Source: Moraxella caviae
GTDB taxonomy: Bacteria; Pseudomonadota; Gammaproteobacteria; Pseudomonadales; Moraxellaceae
DNA length: 64,000 nucleotides
Direction: 5' to 3'
Assembly (NCBI RefSeq): GCF_002014985.1
Contig: NZ_MUXU01000056.1
Location: 28,025 to 92,024, forward strand
In this document: positions 16,964 to 27,798 of the stretch, piece after piece
How positions within the stretch are numbered: the first letter of the stretch is position 1
Layout of the letters: the number at the start of each line of letters is the position of its first letter
Position numbers and translations under genes: made by a program
The notes under the pieces: model-generated
What the model saw: the letters and a program-made list of their open reading frames with translations, nothing else
Databases searched by the model: none
Told to the model about the DNA's origin: nothing

Positions 16964-17428
16964 ATGAACAGCGTCCAAGTAAAAATCCTCAATCCAAAAA
17001 TCGGCAACGACCCAAATTTCCCTTTGCCAACGCGCGCCACAGACGGCTCGGCTGGCATTGATTTGCGCGCGTGCATTGATGCGCCAATCACCATCAAAGC
17101 AGGCGAAACCAAGCTCATTGGCACAGGGCTTGCGGTGTACATTGCCGATCCAAATTTTGCAGGGCTGATTTTGCCGCGCTCAGGACTTGGGCATAAGCAC
17201 GGCATTGTGCTGGGCAATTTGGTGGGCTTGATTGATGCCGATTATCAAGGCGAGCTGATGGTGAGCGCGTGGAACCGAAGCGACACCGATTTTACGCTCA
17301 ATCCTGCCGAACGCATGGCGCAATATATGGTTGTGCCTGTTGTGCGTCCAGAATTCGCCATTGTGGACGAATTTAGCGACATCAGCGAACGTGGCGCAGG
17401 CGGTTTTGGCAGCTCTGGTACGCATTAA
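16964..17428 (+). CDS. dut: dUTPase
   Basis: 154 residues, the usual length of the trimeric dUTPases. All five motifs are present: [10 protein letters not shown] (1), [10 protein letters not shown] (2), [13 protein letters not shown] (3, with the catalytic Asp), [11 protein letters not shown] (4) and the C-terminal [11 protein letters not shown] (5) that closes over the substrate. Reaction: dUTP to dUMP and pyrophosphate, which keeps uracil out of DNA and supplies dUMP for thymidylate. It is followed 77 bases later by argB on the same strand, possibly co-transcribed. No phosphopantothenoylcysteine (coaBC/dfp) neighbour, which commonly precedes dut in gammaproteobacteria. Confidence 0.97.
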   Translation: MNSVQVKILNPKIGNDPNFPLPTRATDGSAGIDLRACIDAPITIKAGETKLIGTGLAVYIADPNFAGLILPRSGLGHKHGIVLGNLVGLIDADYQGELMVSAWNRSDTDFTLNPAERMAQYMVVPVVRPEFAIVDEFSDISERGAGGFGSSGTH

Positions 17429-17442
17429 ATAGCCACATTTAA

Positions 17443-18393
<951 letters not shown>

Positions 18394-18418
18394 TTTATAC
18401 CTAAAATTTACCCATGAT

Positions 18419-18450
18419 AAAAGCCTGCTGTGATTAAAGCAGGCTTTTTG
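18419..18450 (+). terminator. Terminator after argB
   Basis: AAGCCTGC/GCAGGCTT stem with a T run. Confidence 0.9.
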
Positions 18451-18505
18451 GTTTATTTGATTTGCTTTATTGCAAGCTGATTTTATCATGCGCAAATCAT
18501 CACAA

Positions 18506-18871
18506 TCACGCCAACGCAGCCGCCCATTCACTTTCATCAAAGCCAATCAACGCAATCTTTTTGCCGTCTTTTTCACCGATGAGCATCGGACGCTTGAGTA
18601 CGCTTTGCTTGTCTTTGACAATCTCATAAATCGCCTGCACATCTGTACCCGTAAGCACGGCTTTGGCAGCGTCATCAAAGGCGCGGTAAGTTGTGCCTTT
18701 TTTGTTAATCACCTTATCCAAGCCAAATTCTTGCGCCATTTGTGCAAAGGTTTGTACGTCAAGCACCGATTTTTTATAATCAAAAAACTCATGCGCCACG
18801 CCTTTATTTGCCAAAAAATCAAACGCTTTTTTCATGGTATTACAATTTTTAATGCCGTAAATCGTCAGCAT
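18506..18871 (-). CDS. yffB: ArsC/Spx family protein YffB
   Basis: 121 residues, thioredoxin-like. The N-terminus MLTIYGIKNCNTMKKAFDFL has the single cysteine (Cys10) of the YffB subgroup in place of the CxxC of Spx. The end has KRPMLIGEKDGKKIALIGFDESEW, the family's cis-Pro region. Distant relatives include arsenate reductase and Spx; YffB proteins bind glutathione, and their natural task is unsettled, so arsenate reduction should not be assumed. The ATG at 18871 follows AAGGAG. In many gammaproteobacteria yffB precedes dapE; here dapE is not adjacent. Confidence 0.9.
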   Translation of the reverse strand: MLTIYGIKNCNTMKKAFDFLANKGVAHEFFDYKKSVLDVQTFAQMAQEFGLDKVINKKGTTYRAFDDAAKAVLTGTDVQAIYEIVKDKQSVLKRPMLIGEKDGKKIALIGFDESEWAAALA

Positions 18872-19360
18872 GATGACTCCTTATGGGTGAAAACTTATGC
18901 CAAAAACTTGCGTAAATTTCACCAAATTGGTTACTAAATTAGCCACTAAATTTATCAAAAAATTATCAAAATCACGCCCATTATATCGCTAAGCTGTGCA
19001 AAATGCACGCCCAGCGAACCACTTGTCCAGCCGCTTTACAAATGCACGCCACTTTTAAAAAGTAAAACGCAGACAGACAAAAGCCAAAAAGCACGCAGAT
19101 TTTTGCGCCCAATCGCTACAAAAGCACAAAAAATTTAGGTATAATGGAGCGTTAATTCTCATTTTTATTAGCGCAGGTGTGATGGCTGACAAATTTTGCG
19201 CACACGCCTGCCAATCCGAACACTGCGGTCAATCAATTTAGCCTGACAAGCGTCTTTGATGATGTATCCCTAATACTGTGTCAAGACCAACTAAGCGACA
19301 TTGAAAAGACTAAAAAACCACAATTTTTATCATTTCTCACGTTTTTACCAAGAGCAACTC
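18872..19360. other. Intergenic region before leuS
   Basis: 489 bases between divergent genes. TATAAT at 19140-19145 gives a leuS leader of about 210 bases; the -35 region is poor. No T-box or clear leader peptide with leucine codons was seen, although the long leader could hold one. Confidence 0.45.
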
Positions 19361-21985
19361 ATGAGCCAAGACAATAACGCCCAAGAATACGATTTTCACG
19401 CCATTGAAAGCGCCCAGCAAGCCAAATGGCAAGCCGACAACCGCTATCAAACCACCAACGAAAAAACCGACAAACCGACACGCTATATGCTGTCTATGTT
19501 TCCATATCCTAGCGGCAAGCTGCACATGGGACACGTTCGCAACTACGCCATCACGGACGTACTAAGCCGCTACTATCGCCAAAAAGGCTATGACGTCATG
19601 CAGCCGATGGGCTGGGACGCTTTTGGTTTGCCTGCCGAAAACGCTGCGATTGACAATGGCGTTGCGCCGCACGCTTGGACATTTGCCAACATTGACAATA
19701 TGCGCACGCAGCTTAAAGCGCTGGGCTTGTCTATTGATTGGTCGCGCGAATTTGCCACTTGTACGCCTGAATATTACCGCTGGGAGCAGTGGCTGTTTTT
19801 ACAACTTTACAAAAAAGGCTTGGTCTATAAAAAGCTATCCACCGTAAACTGGGACCCTGTGGATAACACCGTGCTTGCCAATGAGCAAGTCGTGGACGGT
19901 CGTGGCTGGCGTTCTGGTGCGCTGGTAGAAAAGCGCGACATTCCGATGTATTATTTTAAAATCACCGACTATGCCGATGAGCTGCTTGAAGATTTAAAAA
20001 CGCTTGAAGGCAAATGGCCAAAACAAGTGCTTTCTATGCAGCACAACTGGATTGGCAAAAGCTACGGCATGGAGCTGGATTTCACTTACGAAATTGACGG
20101 TCAAGCGGACGTGCTGCGTGTCTTTACCACACGCCCTGATACCGTGATGGGCGTAAGCTATTTGGCGGTGGCAGCAGAACACCCGTTGGCACAATATGCC
20201 GCCAAGCACAATGAAGCCATCGCGCAATTTTGCCACGAATGCAAGCAAGGCTCAGTGGCAGAAGCTGACCTTGCTAAAGCCGAAAAAGTGGGCATGGCGA
20301 CAGGTCTGACCGCTGCGCACCCTATCACAGGCGAGCCTGTGCCTGTGTGGGTTGCCAACTATGTACTGATGAGCTACGGCTCTGGTGCGGTGATGGGTGT
20401 GCCTGCGCATGATGAGCGTGATTTTGAATTTGCCAATAAATATCGCCTGTCAATCACCCAAGTGATTGATGTCAAAGGTATGCCCGCTTATGACACGACC
20501 ACTTGGCAAGAATGGTATGGCAACAAAGGCGATGGCGTGTGCATCAATTCTGGCGTGCTGGACGGTCTTGGCTACCAAGCAGCGATTGACAAGGTGGCTG
20601 AAATCGTGGGCGAAAAAGGACTTGGCAAAACCACCACCCAATACCGCCTGCGTGATTGGGGCGTGTCTCGTCAGCGTTATTGGGGCTGCCCAATTCCGAT
20701 GATTAACTGCGAATACTGCGGCACTGTACCTGTGGACGAAGCTGATTTGCCTGTGGTATTGCCAACCGATGTCGTGCCAGACGGCCGCGGCAATCCACTT
20801 AAAAATATGCCAGAATTCATCAACTGCACTTGTCCAAAATGCGGACAGGCTGCCGAGCGTGAAACTGACACCTTTGATACTTTCGTAGAATCCAGCTGGT
20901 ATGCGCAGCGTTTCACATCACCGCACGATGACACCCAAATGGTGAACCGTGCCGCCGCTGATAAATGGCTTGCGGTGGATCAATATGTGGGCGGTGTAGA
21001 ACACGCTGTGCTGCACTTATTGTATGCGCGCTTTTTCCATAAAGTCATGCGTGATGAAGGCTTAGTGGGCGGTGATGAGCCATTTGCCAATCTGCTCGCA
21101 CAAGGCATGGTGCTGGCTGGCACTTTCTATCGCAGCAACGCAGACGGCTCAACCACCTACTATTTCCCACACGAAGTGGCGGTGGAAAATGGCGAAGCGG
21201 TGCTGATTGCTGATGGCAAGCCTGTTACCATTGGCAAGATTGAAAAAATGAGTAAATCTAAAAACAATGGCGTCGATCCGCACGAAATCATCACTCGCTA
21301 TGGTGCAGACACGGTGCGCCTGTACACGCTATTTACCGCCCCTGCCGATCAGACGCTGGAGTGGTCGGACAATGGCTTAAAAGGCCCGCACAATTTCATC
21401 AAAAAAGTGTGGCGTTTGGCAAATGAGCATATTGATGCGCTTAAAACCACAGACGCAGCAGCACTTGACATCGCTAAAATTGACTTAGCAAATCTGCCAA
21501 AACCTGCCAAAGATTTGCGCCGTAAAACGCACGAAACCATCGCCAAAATCGATACCAGCCTTGGCGAGTATTTGGCGCTGAACACCCCAGTTTCAAGCCT
21601 GATGGAGCTTGCCAACGAAATCACAGGCTTTGATGGCATGGACACCACCGCGCTTGCCATCAAGCACGAAGCCATCATCGCCCTGCTGTCTATGCTGGCA
21701 TTGTACGCACCGCACGCAGGCGAGCATTTGCTGGAGTGTTTGGGCTTTGATTCGGCAAATCTGACTTTCCCACAACTTGATGACGCTGCGCTTGCCAATG
21801 ACACCATCACCATGGTCGTGCAAGTAAACGGCAAAGTGCGTGGCAAGATGGACGTGGCAACTGGTCTTGATAACGACACGCTGATTGCACTTGCCAAGGC
21901 AGTAGATGGCGTGGATAAGTTTTTGACTGGCGAGATTAAAAAACAAATCGTTGTGCCAAACAAACTGGTCAGCTTTGTGGTATAA
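19361..21985 (+). CDS. leuS: Leucyl-tRNA synthetase
   Basis: 874 residues from the ATG at 19361 (AAGAG upstream); an in-frame TTG 60 bases earlier is rejected. Class I features: HMGH in GKLHMGHVRNYAITDV, the QPMGWDAFGLPAENAA stretch typical of LeuRS, the CP1 editing domain (TTRPDTVMGVSYLAVAAEHP, with GVPAHDERDFEFA), a zinc-type insert with CEYC and CPKC, and KMSKSKNNGVDP. The C-terminal domain ends with NGKVRGKMDVATG, a tRNA-binding region. Reaction: charging of tRNA-Leu, with hydrolytic editing of norvaline and isoleucine. It is followed by lptE and holA, the standard gammaproteobacterial order. Confidence 0.98.
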   Translation: MSQDNNAQEYDFHAIESAQQAKWQADNRYQTTNEKTDKPTRYMLSMFPYPSGKLHMGHVRNYAITDVLSRYYRQKGYDVMQPMGWDAFGLPAENAAIDNGVAPHAWTFANIDNMRTQLKALGLSIDWSREFATCTPEYYRWEQWLFLQLYKKGLVYKKLSTVNWDPVDNTVLANEQVVDGRGWRSGALVEKRDIPMYYFKITDYADELLEDLKTLEGKWPKQVLSMQHNWIGKSYGMELDFTYEIDGQADVLRVFTTRPDTVMGVSYLAVAAEHPLAQYAAKHNEAIAQFCHECKQGSVAEADLAKAEKVGMATGLTAAHPITGEPVPVWVANYVLMSYGSGAVMGVPAHDERDFEFANKYRLSITQVIDVKGMPAYDTTTWQEWYGNKGDGVCINSGVLDGLGYQAAIDKVAEIVGEKGLGKTTTQYRLRDWGVSRQRYWGCPIPMINCEYCGTVPVDEADLPVVLPTDVVPDGRGNPLKNMPEFINCTCPKCGQAAERETDTFDTFVESSWYAQRFTSPHDDTQMVNRAAADKWLAVDQYVGGVEHAVLHLLYARFFHKVMRDEGLVGGDEPFANLLAQGMVLAGTFYRSNADGSTTYYFPHEVAVENGEAVLIADGKPVTIGKIEKMSKSKNNGVDPHEIITRYGADTVRLYTLFTAPADQTLEWSDNGLKGPHNFIKKVWRLANEHIDALKTTDAAALDIAKIDLANLPKPAKDLRRKTHETIAKIDTSLGEYLALNTPVSSLMELANEITGFDGMDTTALAIKHEAIIALLSMLALYAPHAGEHLLECLGFDSANLTFPQLDDAALANDTITMVVQVNGKVRGKMDVATGLDNDTLIALAKAVDGVDKFLTGEIKKQIVVPNKLVSFVV

Positions 21986-22008
21986 GCCTTGCATGATTTA
22001 GGTGAATT

Positions 22009-22581
22009 ATGACAATTTCAATCATCAAACCCAAAGCCCTGCTCATCTTTGGCGTGCTTTTTGGTGCGCTGAGCTTAAGTGCGTGCGGCTTTGCGCTACG
22101 TGGTACGCCAAGTGATACGGTTGCGCCCATTGCTGCGTCTGCCACGCAAGTTGGGCTGTCGCTAGAAAATAATCAAGCCGCGCACGCACTCAAGCGTCCT
22201 TTGACCACACGCCTGCAAATGCTGGGCGTGCAAGCGCATGATATGGCAAGCGATAACGCCAATTTGGCAAACACCGCCAAAAACAGCATTACGGTGAATA
22301 ATTTGCGTTTTCGCCGTTATGAGCTGATTGGTGTTTTGACCGAAGTGCGTGTGGTGCTGTTTGCTGATGTGCGCTATCAAATTGGCGGCAAATCCATCAC
22401 GCAGCCAATCCAAGTAGAACGCAGCTATCAATACAACGAAGCCAGCGTAACCACGGTGGATTCTCAAGGCAACAAAGCCCACGCTTGGCTGTATGACAAT
22501 CTTGCCGAGCGCATTGCCGAGCAATACCACGCGCTTGCCAAAGACACTGCGGCTGATAGCACTGCGCCAAACACCCCTTAG
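22009..22581 (+). CDS. lptE: LPS assembly lipoprotein LptE
   Basis: 190 residues. Signal peptide with lipobox LSAC followed by GFALRG, the hallmark of LptE/RlpB. The middle part has the two-helix, four-strand sandwich pattern (NSITVNNLRFRRYELIGVLTEVRVVLFADVRYQ). The end is low-complexity (ALAKDTAADSTAPNTP). Role: outer membrane lipoprotein that plugs and helps fold the LptD barrel for lipopolysaccharide (here probably lipooligosaccharide) insertion. Begins 23 bases after leuS, with AGGTGA before the ATG, and holA follows after six bases, so leuS-lptE-holA is one operon. Confidence 0.95.
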   Translation: MTISIIKPKALLIFGVLFGALSLSACGFALRGTPSDTVAPIAASATQVGLSLENNQAAHALKRPLTTRLQMLGVQAHDMASDNANLANTAKNSITVNNLRFRRYELIGVLTEVRVVLFADVRYQIGGKSITQPIQVERSYQYNEASVTTVDSQGNKAHAWLYDNLAERIAEQYHALAKDTAADSTAPNTP

Positions 22582-22587
22582 CCAGCC

Positions 22588-23607
22588 ATGCAATTTTTAC
22601 CACTGTATCAACGCCTGTGCCAAGCCGCCACAAGCCACGAGCCGCCGCCTTTGATGGGCTTGTGGCTTGTGCATGGCGATGAGCCTTTGATGGTGCAGTG
22701 GCTGATTGACGCTTGCCGTCCGATTTGGCAAGCGCACCGCCAGCACGTCAGTCGCCTTGAACTGACGAGCGCCAAAAGCTGGCTGACTGCCGAAAGTGAA
22801 CTTGCCAGTCTTAGCCTATTTGATGATAATAACGCCCTAATCATCACAGGCAATCACAAGCCAGACGCTGCGATGATTGCCACGCTTGCTCAATTTGCCG
22901 ATGAAGCCAACCAAGGTGCGCACGGTCATCATCTGCTGTGGTGCTTACCAAAGCAGGATAAAAAATCCCAAGCCACCAAAGCGCTTAGGCTTTTTGCCGA
23001 GCGTGGCATGATGATTGAAGCCAGCCTGCCAAACGAGCGTGCCAGACGTGAGCTTTTGCAAGTCAAAGCCCAAGAATTTGGGCTGACGCTCACCAATGAA
23101 GCGTGGTCGCTGCTTTTGACACACACCGAGCATAATCTGCTCACCGCTTATCAGACGCTGTGGCGACTCTCATTTTTATACCCTAATGCCACGATTGATG
23201 GCGAGATACTGCAAGCTGGCTTGGTGGAAGGCGCGGCGTTTAGCAGTTTTGATTTATCTGACGCTATGCTTGGTGGCAACCCTAACAAATCCTTGCAAAT
23301 TTTGCACCAGCTGCGCCAAAGCGACACTGCGCCCAGCCGTGTACTGTGGACGGTGGCGACAGACGCACGGCACATTTTGCAATTACAAGCAGGCAAAAGC
23401 CCTGATTCGCTTGGCATTTGGCGCAGCAAGCAATCACTCTACACAGCCGCCGCCAGGCGCACGCACGCCGTCAGCCATGCTTGGGCGGCGCAGATTTTCG
23501 CCATAGATAAAGCCATCAAAGGCGTAAGTGGACTTGACGCATGGCAATTACTTCATGATTTGGTGCTGTCCATCGCCAGCGGCGAAAAACTGCCGACCGC
23601 CAAATAG
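22588..23607 (+). CDS. holA: DNA polymerase III subunit delta
   Basis: 339 residues, the usual size. The N-terminal domain has the LVHGDEPLMVQWLIDACRP stretch that answers to the Walker A-like region of delta (a degenerate AAA+ ATPase). The LWCLPKQDKKSQATKALRLF and RRELLQVKAQEFGLTLT parts are typical. The C-terminal collar domain has FDLSDAMLGGNPNKSL and LHDLVLSIASGE. Role: the wrench subunit of the clamp loader that opens the beta clamp ring. Third gene of the leuS operon. No clear terminator was seen after it. Confidence 0.95.
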   Translation: MQFLPLYQRLCQAATSHEPPPLMGLWLVHGDEPLMVQWLIDACRPIWQAHRQHVSRLELTSAKSWLTAESELASLSLFDDNNALIITGNHKPDAAMIATLAQFADEANQGAHGHHLLWCLPKQDKKSQATKALRLFAERGMMIEASLPNERARRELLQVKAQEFGLTLTNEAWSLLLTHTEHNLLTAYQTLWRLSFLYPNATIDGEILQAGLVEGAAFSSFDLSDAMLGGNPNKSLQILHQLRQSDTAPSRVLWTVATDARHILQLQAGKSPDSLGIWRSKQSLYTAAARRTHAVSHAWAAQIFAIDKAIKGVSGLDAWQLLHDLVLSIASGEKLPTAK

Positions 23608-23950
23608 CAAAAGCCGCCAGCTTGCCCCACGATGAAATTTACAAAATTTTACAATTTCACCACCAAAGCACACAAAAGCTGCGCCATCACGCACATTTGC
23701 CACAGATAAACTTGCTATCATAAAGCGCATTTTCAATCGCTCAGGTGTAGCACCGCTTAAATTTAAAACTGCTCAAATTTAGCGCAATCGCACAAGCTGT
23801 AAATTTCATTGCTTATTTTCGTTGTCAGTTTTTGCCAAATTTGCATGACTTATTTTTACAACCATCAACGATATAAAAAGCGCAAATCGCACGCATCAAA
23901 CTGCACAAACCAAACGATTTTAAGAAAGCTTTAGAACTTTTGGATAATTT
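23608..23950. other. Intergenic region between holA and macA
   Basis: 343 bases, AT-rich, with no clear terminator or promoter of high quality and no coding frame of note. Confidence 0.4.
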
Positions 23951-25261
23951 ATGACAATCAACAAACCCACCAAAACTCGCCCTGCCAAATACATCAAATA
24001 CACGCTTGCCGCCCTTGTGCTTGTGGCTGTCGCTTTGGGTGCGTATCAGTTTTTCAAACCCAAACAAGCCGCGCCAAACTACCTGACTGCGCCTGCGGTG
24101 ATGGGCGATATTGAAGATACGGTGATGGCGTCTGGCAAGGTAAAACCGCTTGAAAGCGTGGACGTGGGCGCGCAGGTGTCAGGTGAGATTGTCAAGCTGT
24201 ATGTGCAAATTGGCGATGAAGTGCGTCAAGGTGATTTGATTGCGCAAATCAGCCAAGTGGAGCAAAAAAACACGCTGGCAAATGCACAAGTGTCGCTTGA
24301 CCAAGCCAAAGCCGCACTCGTACAAGCTCAAAGCAGCCTACAAAGCAGCCGTGGCAACGTCGATAGCGCACACGCAACCGTCATCACTCGCCAAGCCGAG
24401 CTGAACAAAGCCCAGCGCAATTTTGACCGCCTGCACGGCTTGGTAGAAGCGGACGCCATCAGCCGCCAAGAATATGATGACGCACTTGCTAATGTACAAG
24501 TCGCCAAAGCAAGCCTAGCTGCCGCCAAAGCAAGCCTGCGCAATGCCGAAAACGACGTGGTGAACGCCCAAGCCGCCATCGCCACCCAAAAGGCCGCCAT
24601 CGTTAAAGCGCAAAACGACTTAAACACTGCCGAAGAAGACCTAAGCCACACCATCATTCGTGCGCCAATCAGCGGTACGGTGGTGTCCATCACCCAAAAA
24701 CAAGGCACGACAGTGAACGCCAACCAATCAGCACCGACCATCGTTACGCTTGCCGACCTTAGTCGTGTGCGCATCAATGCCCAAATCTCAGAAGCGGACG
24801 TGATTAACATCACCAAAGGCTTGCCAGCACGCTTTAACATTCTTGGCAATCCTGAGCAGCAGTACGATGCCGTTGTCGCTGGCGTAGAGCCTGCCCCTGA
24901 AACCATCAGCAGCACAAGCACCACCGACTCTGCAGTGTATTATATTGGCTATCTGGACGTGGATAATACCGAAGGCAAATTTCGCATTGACATGACCGCA
25001 CAAGTAAACATCATCGTCAAATCTGCGCACAACGTACTCACCGTACCATCTGCCGCCCTAAGCGAACAAGACGGCAAAACGGTGGTGCGTGTCGTGGGTG
25101 AAGACGGCTTTGCCAAGCCTGTGGAAGTCAGCACAGGGCTAAACAACCGTGTAAACGTAGAAATCACAAGCGGCCTTGAAGCAGGTGCAAACGTAGTGAT
25201 TGGCGAATCTGGCGGCGACACCCCTGCTGGTGGTGGTGGCAATCGCCCACCGATGATGTAA
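23951..25261 (+). CDS. macA: Membrane fusion protein MacA
   Basis: 436 residues. One N-terminal membrane anchor (about 17-36, LAALVLVAVALGAYQFF), then the barrel-sandwich start VMASGKVKPLESVDVGAQVSG, a long coiled-coil hairpin (about 100-235, Ala/Lys/Gln-rich), the second half of the lipoyl-like domain (RAPISGTVVSITQKQGTTV) and beta-barrel domains. The end is Gly/Pro-rich (GGDTPAGGGGNRPPMM). Role: periplasmic adaptor linking MacB to a TolC-type outer membrane channel; it stimulates MacB ATPase. Followed nine bases later by macB; no TolC gene is nearby. Confidence 0.93.
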   Translation: MTINKPTKTRPAKYIKYTLAALVLVAVALGAYQFFKPKQAAPNYLTAPAVMGDIEDTVMASGKVKPLESVDVGAQVSGEIVKLYVQIGDEVRQGDLIAQISQVEQKNTLANAQVSLDQAKAALVQAQSSLQSSRGNVDSAHATVITRQAELNKAQRNFDRLHGLVEADAISRQEYDDALANVQVAKASLAAAKASLRNAENDVVNAQAAIATQKAAIVKAQNDLNTAEEDLSHTIIRAPISGTVVSITQKQGTTVNANQSAPTIVTLADLSRVRINAQISEADVINITKGLPARFNILGNPEQQYDAVVAGVEPAPETISSTSTTDSAVYYIGYLDVDNTEGKFRIDMTAQVNIIVKSAHNVLTVPSAALSEQDGKTVVRVVGEDGFAKPVEVSTGLNNRVNVEITSGLEAGANVVIGESGGDTPAGGGGNRPPMM

Positions 25262-25270
25262 GGGTGTGCT

Positions 25271-27436
25271 ATGAGTAAAATTTCATCACAGCCTAATCAC
25301 ATCATGCCAAAAAACGATTTGCTAAGCAGCTCGTCAAGTCAAAATTCAGCGCACGGCAAACAACCGCTCATTGAAATCAAAAATCTGGTGAGAGAGTTTG
25401 CTGCTGGCGAAAGCAGCATTCGTGTGCTGCACGGGCTAAATCTGACGCTGCATCAAGGCGAGATGGTCGCCATCATTGGTCAATCAGGCTCTGGCAAATC
25501 CACCTTGATGAATATCTTGGGCTGCCTTGATAAAGCCACGAGCGGCCACTATCGCATTTATGGGCGTTCGGTGGACGACATGAATTCTGAAGAGCTGGCG
25601 CAGCTGCGGCGTGAGCATTTCGGCTTTATTTTTCAGCGTTATCACCTGCTGGGCGACATCAATGCGCTGGATAACGTTACCGTGCCTGCCGTCTATGCTG
25701 GCATGGATAATGCGCTGCGAAAGACGCGCGCCAAAGAGCTTTTAACGCAGCTTGGGCTGGGCGAAAAACTTGGCAATCGCCCAAATCAGCTGTCAGGCGG
25801 TCAGCAGCAGCGTGTTTCCATCGCGCGCGCTTTGATGAATGGCGGCGATATTATCCTAGCGGACGAACCCACAGGCGCATTAGACAGCGGCTCTGGCAAG
25901 GAAGTGATGGCGATTTTGCACCGTCTAAAAGACGCAGGACACACCATCATCATGGTTACACACGACCCAAATCTTGCCAAACAAGCTGAGCGTGTGATTG
26001 AACTCAAAGACGGACACATCATCGCTGATTATTATACGCAAGACAGTACGCAAGACAGCGCGCAAAATTGTGCACACAATGCAGACAGTGCAAATGGCGC
26101 AAACGATATGGACAAGGCGAAAAATTCTACGCCTGCCAATCACGCTGCGCCACATTCGCACGCCAAAAGCACGCAGCCACTTGCCAGCTCACAGCAAAAT
26201 CATCAGCGCAAAAACGCCTTTTTCGGGTTTTTTGACAGGCTTAAAGAAGCCTTTAAAATGTCCATCTACGCCATGCGCGCGCACAAAATGCGAACGCTTT
26301 TAACCATGCTGGGTATCATCATCGGCATTGCGTCTGTGGTGTCGGTCGTGGGACTTGGACAAGGCTCGCAGGCCAAAATCCTAGAAGGCATCAGCGCACT
26401 TGGCACTAATACCATCACCGTCATTGATGGCTATCCATTTGGCGACCCAAGACGGCGCTACGGCTATGACAATCTCACCGTTGCCGATGCCGAAGCGGTG
26501 GCAGCACAGCCCTACGCCAAATCCGTGAGTCCGCAGGTGGATAAAAGCGTTACCGTGCGCTATAAAAACGTAGAAGCCAGCGGTGCTGTTAATGGCGTGG
26601 GCAAGGACTATCTGTCTGTAACTGGCGAAAAACTTGATATGGGTCAAGGCTTTAGCGAACAAAGCATCAGCACCCTTGCCCAAGACATCATCATCGACCA
26701 AAATGCCTACAAAACCTTTTTTAATGGGCAAGGCAACCCCATCGGACAAGTGCTGCTCGTGGGCAATGTGCCGGGGCAAGTGGTGGGCGTGTTGTCCGCC
26801 AAAAATTCAAGTTTTGGGCGCACCAGCAACTCGCCAAATCTGTACATGCCCTACACCACCGTCATGCACCGTATGCTTGGCACCAGCCATATTGACCGCT
26901 TCGTGGTGCTGATTGATGACGACACGCCATCGGACATTGCCGAAAAAGCCATCAGCGATTTGATTTTATCGCGGCACGGCACGGACGATTTTAACATCAT
27001 GAACACCGATTCCATCAAAGCAACCGTCCAATCCACCACCAATACGATGACGCTTTTGATTTCGTCCATCGCCATCATTTCGCTGATTGTCGGCGGCATT
27101 GGCGTGATGAACATCATGCTCGTCTCAGTAACTGAGCGCACCAATGAAATCGGCGTACGCATGGCGGTGGGCGCACGCCAAAGTGATATTTTGCAGCAGT
27201 TTTTGATTGAAGCGATTTTGGTGTGTATTTTGGGCGGCGTGCTGGGGATTTTGGGCGCATTTGCCATCGGCGAAGCAATTAACCGCTTTGGTGGCGGTGA
27301 TTTTGCCGTTATTTATTCGCCTGTCTCCATCGTGGCAGCGTTCGTCTGCTCCACGCTGATTGGCGTGATTTTCGGCTTTTTGCCCGCGCGCAATGCCGCA
27401 CGTCTTGACCCTGTGGAAGCACTGGCAAGGAATTAG
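25271..27436 (+). CDS. macB: Macrolide-type ABC exporter MacB (ATPase-permease)
   Basis: 721 residues; the usual length is about 645. ATPase domain: Walker A GQSGSGKST (about 70-78), signature LSGGQQQR (174-181), Walker B IILADEP (194-200). First membrane segment about 343-365, large periplasmic domain, then three more segments with the FtsX-like NEIGVRMAVGARQSDIL turn. The extra length lies in a hydrophilic linker of about 60 residues (255-315), rich in Asn, Asp, Ser, Ala and His, and in a 30-residue Ser-rich N-terminus. Role by family: mechanotransmission export of macrolides, enterotoxin or lipopeptides through a TolC-type channel. The true substrate here is unknown. The start has AAGGGTG upstream. 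Confidence 0.93.
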   Translation: MSKISSQPNHIMPKNDLLSSSSSQNSAHGKQPLIEIKNLVREFAAGESSIRVLHGLNLTLHQGEMVAIIGQSGSGKSTLMNILGCLDKATSGHYRIYGRSVDDMNSEELAQLRREHFGFIFQRYHLLGDINALDNVTVPAVYAGMDNALRKTRAKELLTQLGLGEKLGNRPNQLSGGQQQRVSIARALMNGGDIILADEPTGALDSGSGKEVMAILHRLKDAGHTIIMVTHDPNLAKQAERVIELKDGHIIADYYTQDSTQDSAQNCAHNADSANGANDMDKAKNSTPANHAAPHSHAKSTQPLASSQQNHQRKNAFFGFFDRLKEAFKMSIYAMRAHKMRTLLTMLGIIIGIASVVSVVGLGQGSQAKILEGISALGTNTITVIDGYPFGDPRRRYGYDNLTVADAEAVAAQPYAKSVSPQVDKSVTVRYKNVEASGAVNGVGKDYLSVTGEKLDMGQGFSEQSISTLAQDIIIDQNAYKTFFNGQGNPIGQVLLVGNVPGQVVGVLSAKNSSFGRTSNSPNLYMPYTTVMHRMLGTSHIDRFVVLIDDDTPSDIAEKAISDLILSRHGTDDFNIMNTDSIKATVQSTTNTMTLLISSIAIISLIVGGIGVMNIMLVSVTERTNEIGVRMAVGARQSDILQQFLIEAILVCILGGVLGILGAFAIGEAINRFGGGDFAVIYSPVSIVAAFVCSTLIGVIFGFLPARNAARLDPVEALARN

Positions 27437-27489
27437 GGTTTATCAATTTACCAAAACCAACCTTGCCAAACATCGTTTTCACCGCCACA

Positions 27490-27516
27490 AACGTCAGCTT
27501 ATGCTGGCGTTTTTTA
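27490..27516 (+). terminator. Terminator after macB
   Basis: AACGTCAGC/GCTGGCGTT stem (one G-T pair) with a four-base loop and a T run. Confidence 0.8.
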
Positions 27517-27620
27517 TTGCAACCACATACGATTTATGGCGGTTTTGGGCTAATTTTTTGGCACGTTTTATAAAATGCGCAAAATTTTTGCAATTTTTTA
27601 TAAACTTTCACAAAAACCCC

Positions 27621-27648
27621 TTGCATTTATTCAATTATGCTGTATAAT
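27621..27648 (+). promoter_or_regulatory. Promoter of the first tRNA-Lys gene
   Basis: TTGCAT (27621-27626), 16-base spacer, TATAAT (27643-27648), 20 bases before the tRNA. Confidence 0.75.
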
Positions 27649-27668
27649 ACGCACCACGTTATAGATAA

Positions 27669-27744
27669 GGGTCGTTAGCTCAGTTGGTAGAGCAGTTGAC
27701 TTTTAATCAATTGGTCGCAGGTTCGAATCCTGCACGACCCACCA
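27669..27744 (+). tRNA. tRNA-Lys (UUU), copy 1
   Basis: 76 bases with CCA encoded. Acceptor arms GGGTCGT and ACGACCC pair fully. D arm AGCTCAGTTGGTAGAGC, anticodon loop ACTTTTAAT with TTT, and T arm GGTTCGAATCC are standard. Identical to the copy at 27841. Confidence 0.98.
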
Positions 27745-27798
27745 TCATTTATAACGGCAAGCAAATTTGAAAAAATTTAAAAATTTTTAAAAAAATGC

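Noticed and set aside
18506-18871. Arsenate reductase
   Set aside because: The sequence fits the YffB subgroup with one cysteine, and no ars genes are nearby.
18470-18937. A 155-codon frame on the plus strand opposite yffB
   Set aside because: It is the antisense reading of a clear ArsC-like gene with a good ribosome site and known family; it has no motif of its own.
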